From Cryobacterium sp. PH29-G1 (GTDB lineage: Bacteria > Actinomycetota > Actinomycetes > Actinomycetales > Microbacteriaceae): a DNA stretch of 64,000 bases. Below, in pieces: positions 8,448-16,338 of the stretch. Both the position numbers and the translations under genes were made by a program. A model generated the notes under the pieces. The model was not told where the DNA came from and did not search any database. It worked only from the letters and a program-made list of their open reading frames with translations. Numbering within the stretch: the stretch's first letter is position 1; every line of letters begins with the position of its first letter. The DNA lies in the NCBI RefSeq assembly GCF_030063365.1, contig NZ_JASISY010000001.1, positions 62,001-126,000 on the forward strand. Direction: 5' to 3'.

Positions 8448-9676
8448 TGGCGGCGACACTGGTTTTCGCCTACACCGGCCACGATGCCGCGGGCAAGAGC
8501 GTGAAGGGGCGAGTGGATGCCCTCACCTCGGGGCAGGTGGCGGCGCGGCTCAATGCGCAGGGCATCGCGCCCCTGTCCATTGTTGAGGCCGCGCCGGCCA
8601 CCGGTATGCGGCGGTCCATCAACATTCCCGGCTTTTCGCGCGGGGTTCGGCTGAAAGACTTGGCCATTCTGAGCCGGCAATTCGCCACCATGATTACGGC
8701 CGGACTGTCGCTGCTGCGGGCACTGCGTATTCTCACCGAGCAGACCGAGAGCAAGCCGCTCGCGGCGGTGCTGGCCCTCGTGCGGGATGACGTTGAGGCC
8801 GGCCAAGCCATCTCGGAGTCGCTCGCCAAGCATCCATTGGCCTTTCCGCCGATCATGATCAACATGGTGCGGGCCGGCGAGACCGGCGGCTTTCTCGACG
8901 CTGCGCTCAACTCGATCGCCGAAAATTTCGAAAAGGAGGTCAAACTCCGCGGCACCATCAAGTCGGCCATGACCTACCCGGTGGTCGTGCTCTCGATGTC
9001 GGTCGTCGCCGTGATGGTCATGCTGATCTTCATCGTGCCCATTTTTCAGGACATGTTCGCCGGTCTCGGGGGCGCGTTGCCGCTGCCCACCCAGATGCTC
9101 GTGTCGATGTCGCACTCCATGGTCTACGTCGTGCCGATCGGCCTCGTGCTGGGTATCGCGTTCGCTCTGTGGTGGCGCCGCAATAAGAACACCGACCGGG
9201 TGCGGCGTGCGCTCGACCCGCTGCGCCTAAAAGTGCCGGTCTTCGGCCCGCTGCAAACGAAAATCGCTGTGGCTCGTTTCAGTCGCAACTTCGCCAACAT
9301 GCTCGGTGCCGGCGTGCCCATTCTGCAGGCGCTGAAGATCGTGGGGGAGACCAGCGGTAACTGGGCCATCGAGAATGCCCTCATCCAGGTCGCCGAAGGC
9401 GTGCGGCGAGGCCAGTCGGTCTCGGAACCGTTGCAGGAGTTTCCGATTTTTCCGGCCATGGTCACCCAGATGATCGCGGTGGGAGAGGATGCCGGCACGC
9501 TCGAGCTGATGCTCGACAAGATCGCCGATTTCTACGATCAGGAGGTGCACACTGCCACCGAGCAGCTCACCGCCATGATCGAGCCTCTGCTGATCGCCTT
9601 TCTCGGCGTCGTGATCGGCGGTATGGTCATCGCCCTCTACCTGCCCATCTTCAGCATCGCCAGCATGATCAAGTAG
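8447..9676 (+). CDS. pilC: T4P inner-membrane platform protein PilC (module 2)
   Basis: 409 residues, the normal length of PilC/GspF. Two repeated GspF domains: the first includes LAILSRQFATMITAGLSLLRAL, the second VARFSRNFANMLGAGVPILQAL, each with the expected helical hairpin. Membrane segments occur around residues 175-200, 220-240 and 375-400. It acts as the membrane rotor/platform driven by PilT and an extension ATPase. It is coupled to pilT by a one-base overlap, and the pilin gene follows after 297 bases. The module 1 copy ends at position 53. Confidence 0.94.
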   Translation: MAATLVFAYTGHDAAGKSVKGRVDALTSGQVAARLNAQGIAPLSIVEAAPATGMRRSINIPGFSRGVRLKDLAILSRQFATMITAGLSLLRALRILTEQTESKPLAAVLALVRDDVEAGQAISESLAKHPLAFPPIMINMVRAGETGGFLDAALNSIAENFEKEVKLRGTIKSAMTYPVVVLSMSVVAVMVMLIFIVPIFQDMFAGLGGALPLPTQMLVSMSHSMVYVVPIGLVLGIAFALWWRRNKNTDRVRRALDPLRLKVPVFGPLQTKIAVARFSRNFANMLGAGVPILQALKIVGETSGNWAIENALIQVAEGVRRGQSVSEPLQEFPIFPAMVTQMIAVGEDAGTLELMLDKIADFYDQEVHTATEQLTAMIEPLLIAFLGVVIGGMVIALYLPIFSIASMIK

Positions 9677-9973
9677 CCCCTGACTGCCCGCTGACCCCCG
9701 CTCCGGCGGGGGCCGTTGGCGTGCCCGGACGGGGCTCCGTCGACCCCCGTCGGGGTGTGGTCCTTTGTGGGGGTGGGTAATGCCCAAATTACCCGCGAAC
9801 GTGGGTCGTGCGTCAGAAATTCCCGCCCCTAATCTGAAGCTCCGGTCGCACCCTCGATCGCAAGATTCACCGCATCACGGCTTGACCGCTTTACCGCAGC
9901 ATCGTTCACAGCACGACGAGTCCTTACCCGGCTCGCTTTCGCACGATCCGCATCCAACCCGAATGGACTCACC
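9677..9973 (+). promoter_or_regulatory. pilC-pilA2 intergenic region: hairpin, operator-like inverted repeat and candidate -10
   Basis: A perfect 7-bp GC hairpin with a TCCG loop (9695-9712) may partly terminate pilT-pilC transcription. An inverted repeat GGGTAAT-N6-ATTACCC lies at 9775-9794, matching the TTACCC elements before pilA1 and pilT. A candidate -10 TAATCT is at 9830-9835; bases around it (CCTA-CTGAA) resemble the pilA1 promoter. This would leave a leader of about 130 nt. No gene is seen in the region. Confidence 0.4.
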
Positions 9974-10438
9974 ATGATTACTCGCCTGCTCGCTTCCCTC
10001 AACCTTCGCCGCGCACGCTTCACCGAGAACCAGAGAGGGTTCACGCTGATCGAGCTGCTCGTCGTCGTGATCATCATCGGAATCCTCGCGGCCATCGCCA
10101 TCCCCGTGTATCTGGGGGTGCAGAACAACGCCAAGGACTCGAGCGTCAAGAGCGACCTCACCAACGCCAAGACAGCCATCATCGCTCTGCAGACCGAAAC
10201 CGGCACGATGTCGGCCACAACAGCGGATGTGGGCCTGATCACAAACATCGCCAACAGCGGCTACACCCGGGGCATCGACACCGGCGTGATTAAGTTCACG
10301 AACACCGGAACTGCCACGGCCGCCGCGTTCTGCATCACCTCCACGAGCTCAACTACCGCCAAGTTCTACGTCACGCAGACCCTTGGCGTGACCAAGCTGG
10401 CCGCGGCCGCCGCCGTACCGGCCGGCTGCACCTTCTAG
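9974..10438 (+). CDS. pilA: Type IV major pilin (module 2)
   Basis: 154 residues. The leader is 22 residues ending in Arg-Gly, then FTLIELLVVVIIIGILAAIAIPVYLG with Glu at +5 (residue 27). This N-terminal segment is nearly identical to pilin 1, while the globular part is different and longer. Two cysteines (C120 and C152, the third residue from the end) could close a D-region loop as in many type IVa pilins; pilin 1 has none. It is most likely the main subunit of a second, distinct fibre or a co-polymer. Confidence 0.92.
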   Translation: MITRLLASLNLRRARFTENQRGFTLIELLVVVIIIGILAAIAIPVYLGVQNNAKDSSVKSDLTNAKTAIIALQTETGTMSATTADVGLITNIANSGYTRGIDTGVIKFTNTGTATAAAFCITSTSSTTAKFYVTQTLGVTKLAAAAAVPAGCTF

Positions 10439-10449
10439 CCACACTGCCC

Positions 10450-10482
10450 GGGCCGGGCATCGCGCAAGCGGTGCGCCGGCCC
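10450..10482 (+). terminator. GNRA-capped hairpin downstream of module 2 major pilin
   Basis: Arms 10450-10463 and 10468-10482 pair over 14 positions with one G-U pair and one bulged G, closed by a GCAA tetraloop. It starts 11 bases after the pilin stop. There is no T tract, so partial termination or 3' protection of pilin mRNA is more likely than full termination. Confidence 0.5.
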
Positions 10483-10575
10483 ACGGCTGTAGGCCCGATC
10501 CGCCACAGCGCCGCGTCTGCGCCGCGCGAACACCCGCCAACACCCTCACACGACCCCCACCCGAAGGAGGTTCTC

Positions 10576-11949
10576 GTGCGAACACTGCTTTCTCGCCTGA
10601 ATCGCCACCCCGCCGACGCGGGAATCACCCTCATCGAGGTGCTTGTCGCGATGATGATCTTCGCGATCATCGCCGTGGGTGTGGGCTACGGCCTGGTCAC
10701 GGCGCTCTACCTCGGCCACGACGCCCGGTCCCGGGAAGTTGCGGTCAATCTGGCCGCACAGGAGGTCGACCTGGCCCGCACGTCCAGCAATGTATTCACC
10801 GTGCTCACCCGCGATACGACCGTGGTGCAAAACGGCACCACCTTCCTGGTGCACCGCGCCACCGACTGGGAAACCACCAGTGGCGCCGACGGCAACTGCG
10901 GCTCGGGCGGCGGCCAACTGCGGTATCGCCGCGTCAACGTCACCGTCACCTGGGACGGTATGCGAGCCACCACTCCGGCCGTGCGTGCCGACAGTGCGCT
11001 CGCTCCCGGCAGCCGCATCAACGACCCTGACCTCGGTACCATTCTGGTGTCCGTTCTCACTGCCTCCGGCGGTGGTGCTGCCGGAGTCACCATCTCGGCC
11101 GTTCCGGGGTCGGTGCCCAACGGTGCCGCCGCCCTCACCGAGGCGCCGGCGGCCACGGACTCCGAGGGCTGCACTTACGTGCTCAAGGTGAAGCCCGGTA
11201 CCTACGAAGTCTCGGCGTCGCGGCCGAACTACATCGACAAGGACCAGTCGGCCACGTCGACGGCGACGGCGGGCGTGGTCGCGGGCGGCGCAACATCCGT
11301 TTCGTTCGTCTACGACCTCGCGGGAAGCATTACGGCTGACTACGCCACCAACTACACCTCGGGATCGACGCTGCTCCCCACAAATCTCAGCACGACTTTT
11401 CGCAGCACGTATCAGGACTACGCAGCGGTGAACTCGACCAACGCGGCTTCCCAGACCTTTCAATTACATCCCTTTTCGGCCGGCTACGAGGTGCTCGCGG
11501 GTACGTACATCGCCGCCACCCCGACCACACCGGGCTGTATCTCGGTCGACCCGACCGCCTGGGATACCCCGGCTGCCGACGGTGCGATCGGCACCCGTGT
11601 CGATCCGGTGGCCACCCTGCCCGGCGACAGCGCCAACGTGGACGTGTCAATGGGAGTGCTCAGCGTGACCGGCCTGGGCGGGCAGTATCTGCGAGCCGTG
11701 TCGGCGACTGCCCCGGTCGGCACCGACGATCCGGGTTGCGGTGCTGCAATGAGCTTCGACTTTGGACAGCTTCCCCCCGACGCCACAACGCAAATCGGGC
11801 TTCCGTACGGGTCCTGGAGTCTCTATTTCGGCATCTCAAGCGCGCTGCCGGTGCTTCCAGTTCCCGACCTGAGCCTCGCGGTATTGACTCGCGGAGAAAC
11901 GTCCCCCGGGGTCGTCACCCTCGACCCGCGTATGGTCGTGGCGCCGTGA
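10576..11949 (+). CDS. Large PilV-like minor prepilin with carboxypeptidase-regulatory-like domain (module 2)
   Basis: 457 residues from GTG 10576, which follows GAAGGAGG by 5 bases; longer in-frame starts upstream lack a site. A 16-residue leader ends in DAG, then ITLIEVLVAMMIFAIIAVGVGYG with Glu at +5. The N-terminal pilin-like part reaches about residue 150. From about residue 155, LGTILVSVLTASGGGAAGVTIS followed by GTYEVSASRPNYID fits a carboxypeptidase-regulatory/CNA-B-like beta-sandwich, and about 200 further residues follow. It probably places an adhesive or stalk domain at the tip. PilV in module 1 is only 137 residues. Confidence 0.7.
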   Translation: MRTLLSRLNRHPADAGITLIEVLVAMMIFAIIAVGVGYGLVTALYLGHDARSREVAVNLAAQEVDLARTSSNVFTVLTRDTTVVQNGTTFLVHRATDWETTSGADGNCGSGGGQLRYRRVNVTVTWDGMRATTPAVRADSALAPGSRINDPDLGTILVSVLTASGGGAAGVTISAVPGSVPNGAAALTEAPAATDSEGCTYVLKVKPGTYEVSASRPNYIDKDQSATSTATAGVVAGGATSVSFVYDLAGSITADYATNYTSGSTLLPTNLSTTFRSTYQDYAAVNSTNAASQTFQLHPFSAGYEVLAGTYIAATPTTPGCISVDPTAWDTPAADGAIGTRVDPVATLPGDSANVDVSMGVLSVTGLGGQYLRAVSATAPVGTDDPGCGAAMSFDFGQLPPDATTQIGLPYGSWSLYFGISSALPVLPVPDLSLAVLTRGETSPGVVTLDPRMVVAP

Positions 11950-12647
11950 TGCCTCGTGGCGTGCGGCGGCTGGCCGCGACGCTCGGCGCACGCGACGCGG
12001 GCATCTCGCTGGTCGAGCTGCTCGTCTCAATGCTGCTGCTCGGTGTGGTCATGGCGATGATTTCCGGCCTGTATATGAGTGCGTCGAGCACACTCGGCCA
12101 GGCGCAAACCCTCACCGCCAACACCCGGCAAGCATCCAACGCCATGAACGAGGTGTCGCGGGTGATCCGTGCCGCTACCGAAAACCCGGTGTCGGGGCAA
12201 CCGCTCAACGATCCCGCCCTGGAAGAAGCCACCCCGGAGGCCCTCACCTTGTACGCCTACGTGAATCTCGGCATGTCGACCCAGCAGCCACTGAAGATTC
12301 AACTCGCCCTCGACGCTGATCGGCGCCTGGTCGAAACTCGCTGGGAGTCGACCGCTCTGAGCGGCGGGTACTTCACCTTTTCCACCACTCCGCTTTCGTC
12401 ACGCATCATTGCCGAGACGGTGGCCCCGAGCGGCACCGCGCTGTTCAGCTACCTCGACGGGGCCGGCGTGCCGATGCTTGGCGGTGCTGGCCTCGGTACC
12501 CTCGACACGAGTCTCGAACGGCGCACCGTTTCCTCGATCGCGGTCGTACTCACCCTGCAAGCCAGCGTGACGGATGACCGCAGCGCGGTCACCCTGCAAA
12601 ATACCGTTGGTATGCCCAATGTCACCCTCGGACGGACCACACCATGA
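11949..12647 (+). CDS. Minor prepilin, PilW/PulJ-like (module 2)
   Basis: 232 residues; ATG 11949 overlaps the preceding TGA by one base. The leader is 18 residues ending in DAG, then ISLVELLVSMLLLGVVMAMISGLYM with Glu at +5. A soluble domain without enzyme motifs follows. Its place after the PilV-like gene mirrors the PilW-like gene at 1129. It overlaps the next gene by 4 bases (ATGA), so the minor pilins are translationally coupled. Confidence 0.75.
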   Translation: MPRGVRRLAATLGARDAGISLVELLVSMLLLGVVMAMISGLYMSASSTLGQAQTLTANTRQASNAMNEVSRVIRAATENPVSGQPLNDPALEEATPEALTLYAYVNLGMSTQQPLKIQLALDADRRLVETRWESTALSGGYFTFSTTPLSSRIIAETVAPSGTALFSYLDGAGVPMLGGAGLGTLDTSLERRTVSSIAVVLTLQASVTDDRSAVTLQNTVGMPNVTLGRTTP

Positions 12648-14527
12648 CCGGCCGTCGGAACCTGCGACTGTCTCGGTTGAGCCTGGGCGCAGGCCGGCGC
12701 CGCGGCCCGCGGCTACTATCGGAGCGTTTTGGTCTCACCGCCATCGTCGGCGCCTGGCACGCACGCACGGAACAAGGAGAACGGGTTCCGGCGCAGCCCG
12801 AACGTGGCGCCGCCCTTCTCGTGGTGATCGGCGTTGGCGTGGTGCTTCTGACTCTTGTGGCAACGGCAATGACGTTTTCGGTCAGCGGCAGCGTCAAGGC
12901 GTCGCACGACCAGGATTGGAACGGCGCGATGTCCGCCGCCTACGCAGGTGTCGCCGATTACGAGAGCCGACTGGCCAACGACAATACCTACTACCGGGTC
13001 GGCAACCCCGCTGCCGGGTTCAGCGTCGGAAGCGCCGTCGTAGCGCCGGTTGTCTCTAATGAAGCCTTCGGTCTGGGCGCCGCCGGCAGCTGGGCAGCCG
13101 TCGCCGGAGGCGACGGCACCGCATCGTTTCGCTACGAAGTGGACAACTCTGCCTACTCATCGTCGGGAGTGCTGCGCATCCGCTCGACCGGCCGCGTCGG
13201 AACCGTGACCCGCAGCATCGTCGCCAATATCAAGCAGCGCGGATTCATCGACTACCTCTACTTCACAATGTATGAAATCCAGGACCCGGCCCAGAGCGGG
13301 GTCACCACGCCCGGCTGCGCCAATACCTATGCCTGGGCCGGCCGGCCGGCCCCGTCCGGCGGAACGAGCGTGTGCAGCGACATTGCTTTCGGCAGCGGTG
13401 ACGTCGTCAACGGCCCGGCGCACTCCAACGACACGATTCGAATCTGTGCGGCCACGTTCAACGGCAAGGTCACGACCGGTGACCCGCGCCCGGCCGGTTC
13501 GAATTACACGAAGCAGAACTCGAACGGAAGCAGTTGCTCCGGGCAGGTCTTCAACGGCGGGGTTCCGACGAACAGCCCGGTGATCGCCATGCCCGCCACC
13601 AACTCATCGCTGAAGAAAGAGACGCGCACGGATGCGGGCGTGGATTCACCCGGATGCCTCTTCACCGGACCGACCAGCATCGTGCTGAACGCTGGCGGGA
13701 CGATGACCATTCGTTCTCCGTGGACCAAAGTGACCCGCGTTATCGGCGACCCCGCCATATCCGGCAGTAACAATGCGGCCTGCGGCATGCCGGGCACAGC
13801 AGCCGGCCAGTTGGGGTCCGCTGCGGGCGCCACCGTTCCCGTGCTCAACGCCAACCTCTTGTTTGTGCAGAATGTGCCCGTGCGGGCGGCCGACCCCAAC
13901 TATCGCGGCGCAACGACCTGGCCGAGCGGCCAAAGCGCCACCACCTGCGCGACCGGCAACGGCATCGGTTTCCCCCTTCCCACCGAAAACGTGCCGTCGA
14001 TCAGCTCGAGTTACGGCTGTCGCAACGGCGATGCCTTCATCAAGGGCACGCTGGACGGCACCATGACGGTGGCGACCGACAATTTTCTGTACGTCACCGG
14101 GGACATCATCTACGCGGATTCCTCCGCCGACGTGCTTGGGCTCGTCGCGCAGAGCGCCCTGTGGGTGTGGAACCCCGTGTGCACGGGCGCGGGCGGCGTC
14201 ACCTGCGTCGGCGGTACCGGCGCCATGCTTCCCAGCAATCGGCGCATCGACGCCGCCATGCTCTCTCTCGACCACACGGTGCAGGTGCAGAACTACTACC
14301 GCGGCGGAGCCAGGGGCGTGCTCACCATCAACGGATCCCTCGCCCAGAAGTATCGCGGCATCGTCAGCAACGGAAGCAACGGGTACATCAAGAATTACAC
14401 CTACGATCCGCGCTTTCGCTATCTTGCCCCGCCCAAATATCTTTCGCCGGTGGCAGCGACCTATGGCGTGAGCCTGCTGGTTGAAGTCAGTTCGGTATTC
14501 ATCGCCGACGGAGCACTGGTGCCCTGA
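12644..14527 (+). CDS. Very large PilX-like minor prepilin (module 2)
   Basis: 627 residues. The predicted leader is unusually long: 55 residues, Arg-rich, ending in ERG before AALLVVIGVGVVLLTLVATAMTF. No Glu at +5, as in PilX/GspK types. No start codon with a ribosome-binding site was found closer to the cleavage site, so the long leader seems real. The soluble part includes DNFLYVTGDIIYADSSADVLGLVAQSALWVWNP and, near the C terminus, NYTYDPRFRYLAPPKYLSP, segments that look like a conserved surface domain. At least ten cysteines suggest an extracellular disulfide-stabilised protein. Confidence 0.65.
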   Translation: MTGRRNLRLSRLSLGAGRRRGPRLLSERFGLTAIVGAWHARTEQGERVPAQPERGAALLVVIGVGVVLLTLVATAMTFSVSGSVKASHDQDWNGAMSAAYAGVADYESRLANDNTYYRVGNPAAGFSVGSAVVAPVVSNEAFGLGAAGSWAAVAGGDGTASFRYEVDNSAYSSSGVLRIRSTGRVGTVTRSIVANIKQRGFIDYLYFTMYEIQDPAQSGVTTPGCANTYAWAGRPAPSGGTSVCSDIAFGSGDVVNGPAHSNDTIRICAATFNGKVTTGDPRPAGSNYTKQNSNGSSCSGQVFNGGVPTNSPVIAMPATNSSLKKETRTDAGVDSPGCLFTGPTSIVLNAGGTMTIRSPWTKVTRVIGDPAISGSNNAACGMPGTAAGQLGSAAGATVPVLNANLLFVQNVPVRAADPNYRGATTWPSGQSATTCATGNGIGFPLPTENVPSISSSYGCRNGDAFIKGTLDGTMTVATDNFLYVTGDIIYADSSADVLGLVAQSALWVWNPVCTGAGGVTCVGGTGAMLPSNRRIDAAMLSLDHTVQVQNYYRGGARGVLTINGSLAQKYRGIVSNGSNGYIKNYTYDPRFRYLAPPKYLSPVAATYGVSLLVEVSSVFIADGALVP

Positions 14528-14561
14528 TGCGTTTCGTTACCTATATAAAGGAGCACCCCTC

Positions 14562-15671
14562 GTGTCCCCAAGCATCGTAGGAATAGACATCGGCACAAAC
14601 ACGCTGCGCGCCGTTGAGGTTCGAAACCCCGACAAGGCCAGACCAACCGTGCTGCGCTACCACGAGGTTCCGCTGCCGGCCGGCGCCGTGAACGGCGGGG
14701 AAGTGCTGGAGCCGCACACCGTGGCGGCCGCGCTCAAAGTGCTGTGGTCGGGTGGCGGATTTCGCTCTCGCCAGGTGGTGCTCGGCATGGGTAGCCAGCG
14801 GGTGCTGGCCCGCGACCTCAGCGTGCCCAAAATGTCGCTCGCTCGCATTCGCCAGTCGCTTCCGTTCGAGGTGCAAGACCTTCTGCCGGTGCCGGTCGCC
14901 GATGCGCTGCTCGACTTCTATCCGATCTCCGAGTCCACCACCGAGCACGGCGCAACCGTGAACGGGCTGCTCATCGCCGCGGTCAAGGCCGCGGTGGTCG
15001 CGAACGTGGCGGCGGCTCGCATGGCCGGGCTCACCACGATCGACGTTGACCTGATTCCGTTTGCGGTGAGCCGCCTGCTGGTCACCCGCCCCGGCATCGA
15101 TGGAGTTGTCGCCGTGATCGATCTCGGGGCTACGACCACGAGTGTGGTGATCACCCGTCAGGGTGTGCCGCAGTTCGTGCGCATCATCCCCACCGGTGGC
15201 GACGACGTCACCCAGGCCGTCGCTACCGGCCTGCAGATGGATGCCGCGACCGCTGATCTTCTCAAACGTCGCGTTGGCCTCCTGGCCGCCGCCGGTGCTC
15301 GAGCCCGGGGTCCCCGAAGCGGGATTCACGTCGACGAGCTCAGCGTCAATGAACCCGTACCGACCGACGAAGCCGGCGCCGAGATCATCGCTGAAACCAT
15401 GCACGACCAGCTCGGCAGTGTGGTCACCACCCTTAACTACTACGCCAACACCCGGCCGAGCGATCCGGTGACGGCCATCGTGCTCAGCGGAGGAGGAGCC
15501 CGGATGCCCGGGCTACCGGAGGCGGTGTCGAAACTTACTCGCCTGGGTGTGAGTACCGGAGATCCGTTGTCGACGGTGGGTCTGGCATCCGCTATCGATG
15601 CGGAGGCGCTGCGCCTGAACGGTGCCGCCTACACCGTGGCTCTCGGCCTCGCCCTTGGACGTGCAGCATGA
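14562..15671 (+). CDS. pilM: T4P assembly protein PilM (module 2)
   Basis: 369 residues from GTG 14562, 8 bases after AAAGGAG. Actin-like motifs: IVGIDIGTNTLRAVEV, VAVIDLGATTTSVVI and TAIVLSGGGARMPG. Residues 30-120 are very similar to the first PilM, e.g. VPKMSLxRIRxSLPFxVQDLL in both. It differs by an insertion of about 20 residues after RVGLL (GARARGPRSGIHVDEL). It overlaps pilN by 4 bases. The presence of a second complete PilM-N-O set suggests that module 2 builds its own platform. Confidence 0.92.
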   Translation: MSPSIVGIDIGTNTLRAVEVRNPDKARPTVLRYHEVPLPAGAVNGGEVLEPHTVAAALKVLWSGGGFRSRQVVLGMGSQRVLARDLSVPKMSLARIRQSLPFEVQDLLPVPVADALLDFYPISESTTEHGATVNGLLIAAVKAAVVANVAAARMAGLTTIDVDLIPFAVSRLLVTRPGIDGVVAVIDLGATTTSVVITRQGVPQFVRIIPTGGDDVTQAVATGLQMDAATADLLKRRVGLLAAAGARARGPRSGIHVDELSVNEPVPTDEAGAEIIAETMHDQLGSVVTTLNYYANTRPSDPVTAIVLSGGGARMPGLPEAVSKLTRLGVSTGDPLSTVGLASAIDAEALRLNGAAYTVALGLALGRAA

Positions 15672-16336
15672 AGCGTTCAGCGCAACACGAGACCCTCGTC
15701 ATCGGCGGCGACCAGCGACTGGATTTGCTGCCGCCCGAGGTTCGGGCGGAACGGCGTGGCCAGAAGTACCGACGGCGCCTTACCTTCGGTGTGATTGGTG
15801 TGGGCGTGGTTGTCGCGCTGGGCATCGGCTCGGTGTCGACTCTCGCGCTGACCGCTCAGGTCGCACTGGCCGGCGAACAGGCGCGCACCGCAACCCTGCT
15901 CACCGAACAGGGTAAATACTTTGAGGTACGTGCGCTGCAGAACCAGGTCACGCTCACGCAGGCGGCGCAGCGGGTGGGGGCATCGACCGAGATCGACTGG
16001 AAAACGTATCTCGACGCCGTGCAGAACACGCTGCCGACCAGCGTGGCGATCACGACCGTGCAGATCGATTCGTCCACGCCGCTCGATCCATACACGCAGG
16101 CGACCGCGCCCCTGCAGGGGCTGCGGGTCGCGACGGTCACCTTCACCGCTACCAGCAACGTGTTGCCCGACATTCCGGCGTGGCTGAGAGGCCTCGGCAC
16201 CCTCAACGGCTTTGCCGACGCCTTGCCCGGCTCGGTCATCCTCGCTGAGGACACCGGACTCTACACGGTCACCATCATCATGCACGTCAACGAATCCGCG
16301 TACGCGCATCGTTTCGACCCGACGGAAAAGAAGTAG
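15668..16336 (+). CDS. pilN: T4P assembly protein PilN (module 2)
   Basis: 222 residues. The cytoplasmic tail carries LDLLPPEVRAE, the PilM-binding type motif; a membrane segment spans about residues 40-60; the rest is extracytoplasmic. Length and layout match the PilN at 5259, with the stretch STEIDWKTYLDAVQNTLP mirrored there by STEVDWKAYLADIRSVLP. Overlaps pilM by 4 bases; pilO begins 2 bases after the stop. Confidence 0.88.
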   Translation: MKRSAQHETLVIGGDQRLDLLPPEVRAERRGQKYRRRLTFGVIGVGVVVALGIGSVSTLALTAQVALAGEQARTATLLTEQGKYFEVRALQNQVTLTQAAQRVGASTEIDWKTYLDAVQNTLPTSVAITTVQIDSSTPLDPYTQATAPLQGLRVATVTFTATSNVLPDIPAWLRGLGTLNGFADALPGSVILAEDTGLYTVTIIMHVNESAYAHRFDPTEKK

Positions 16337-16338
16337 CC

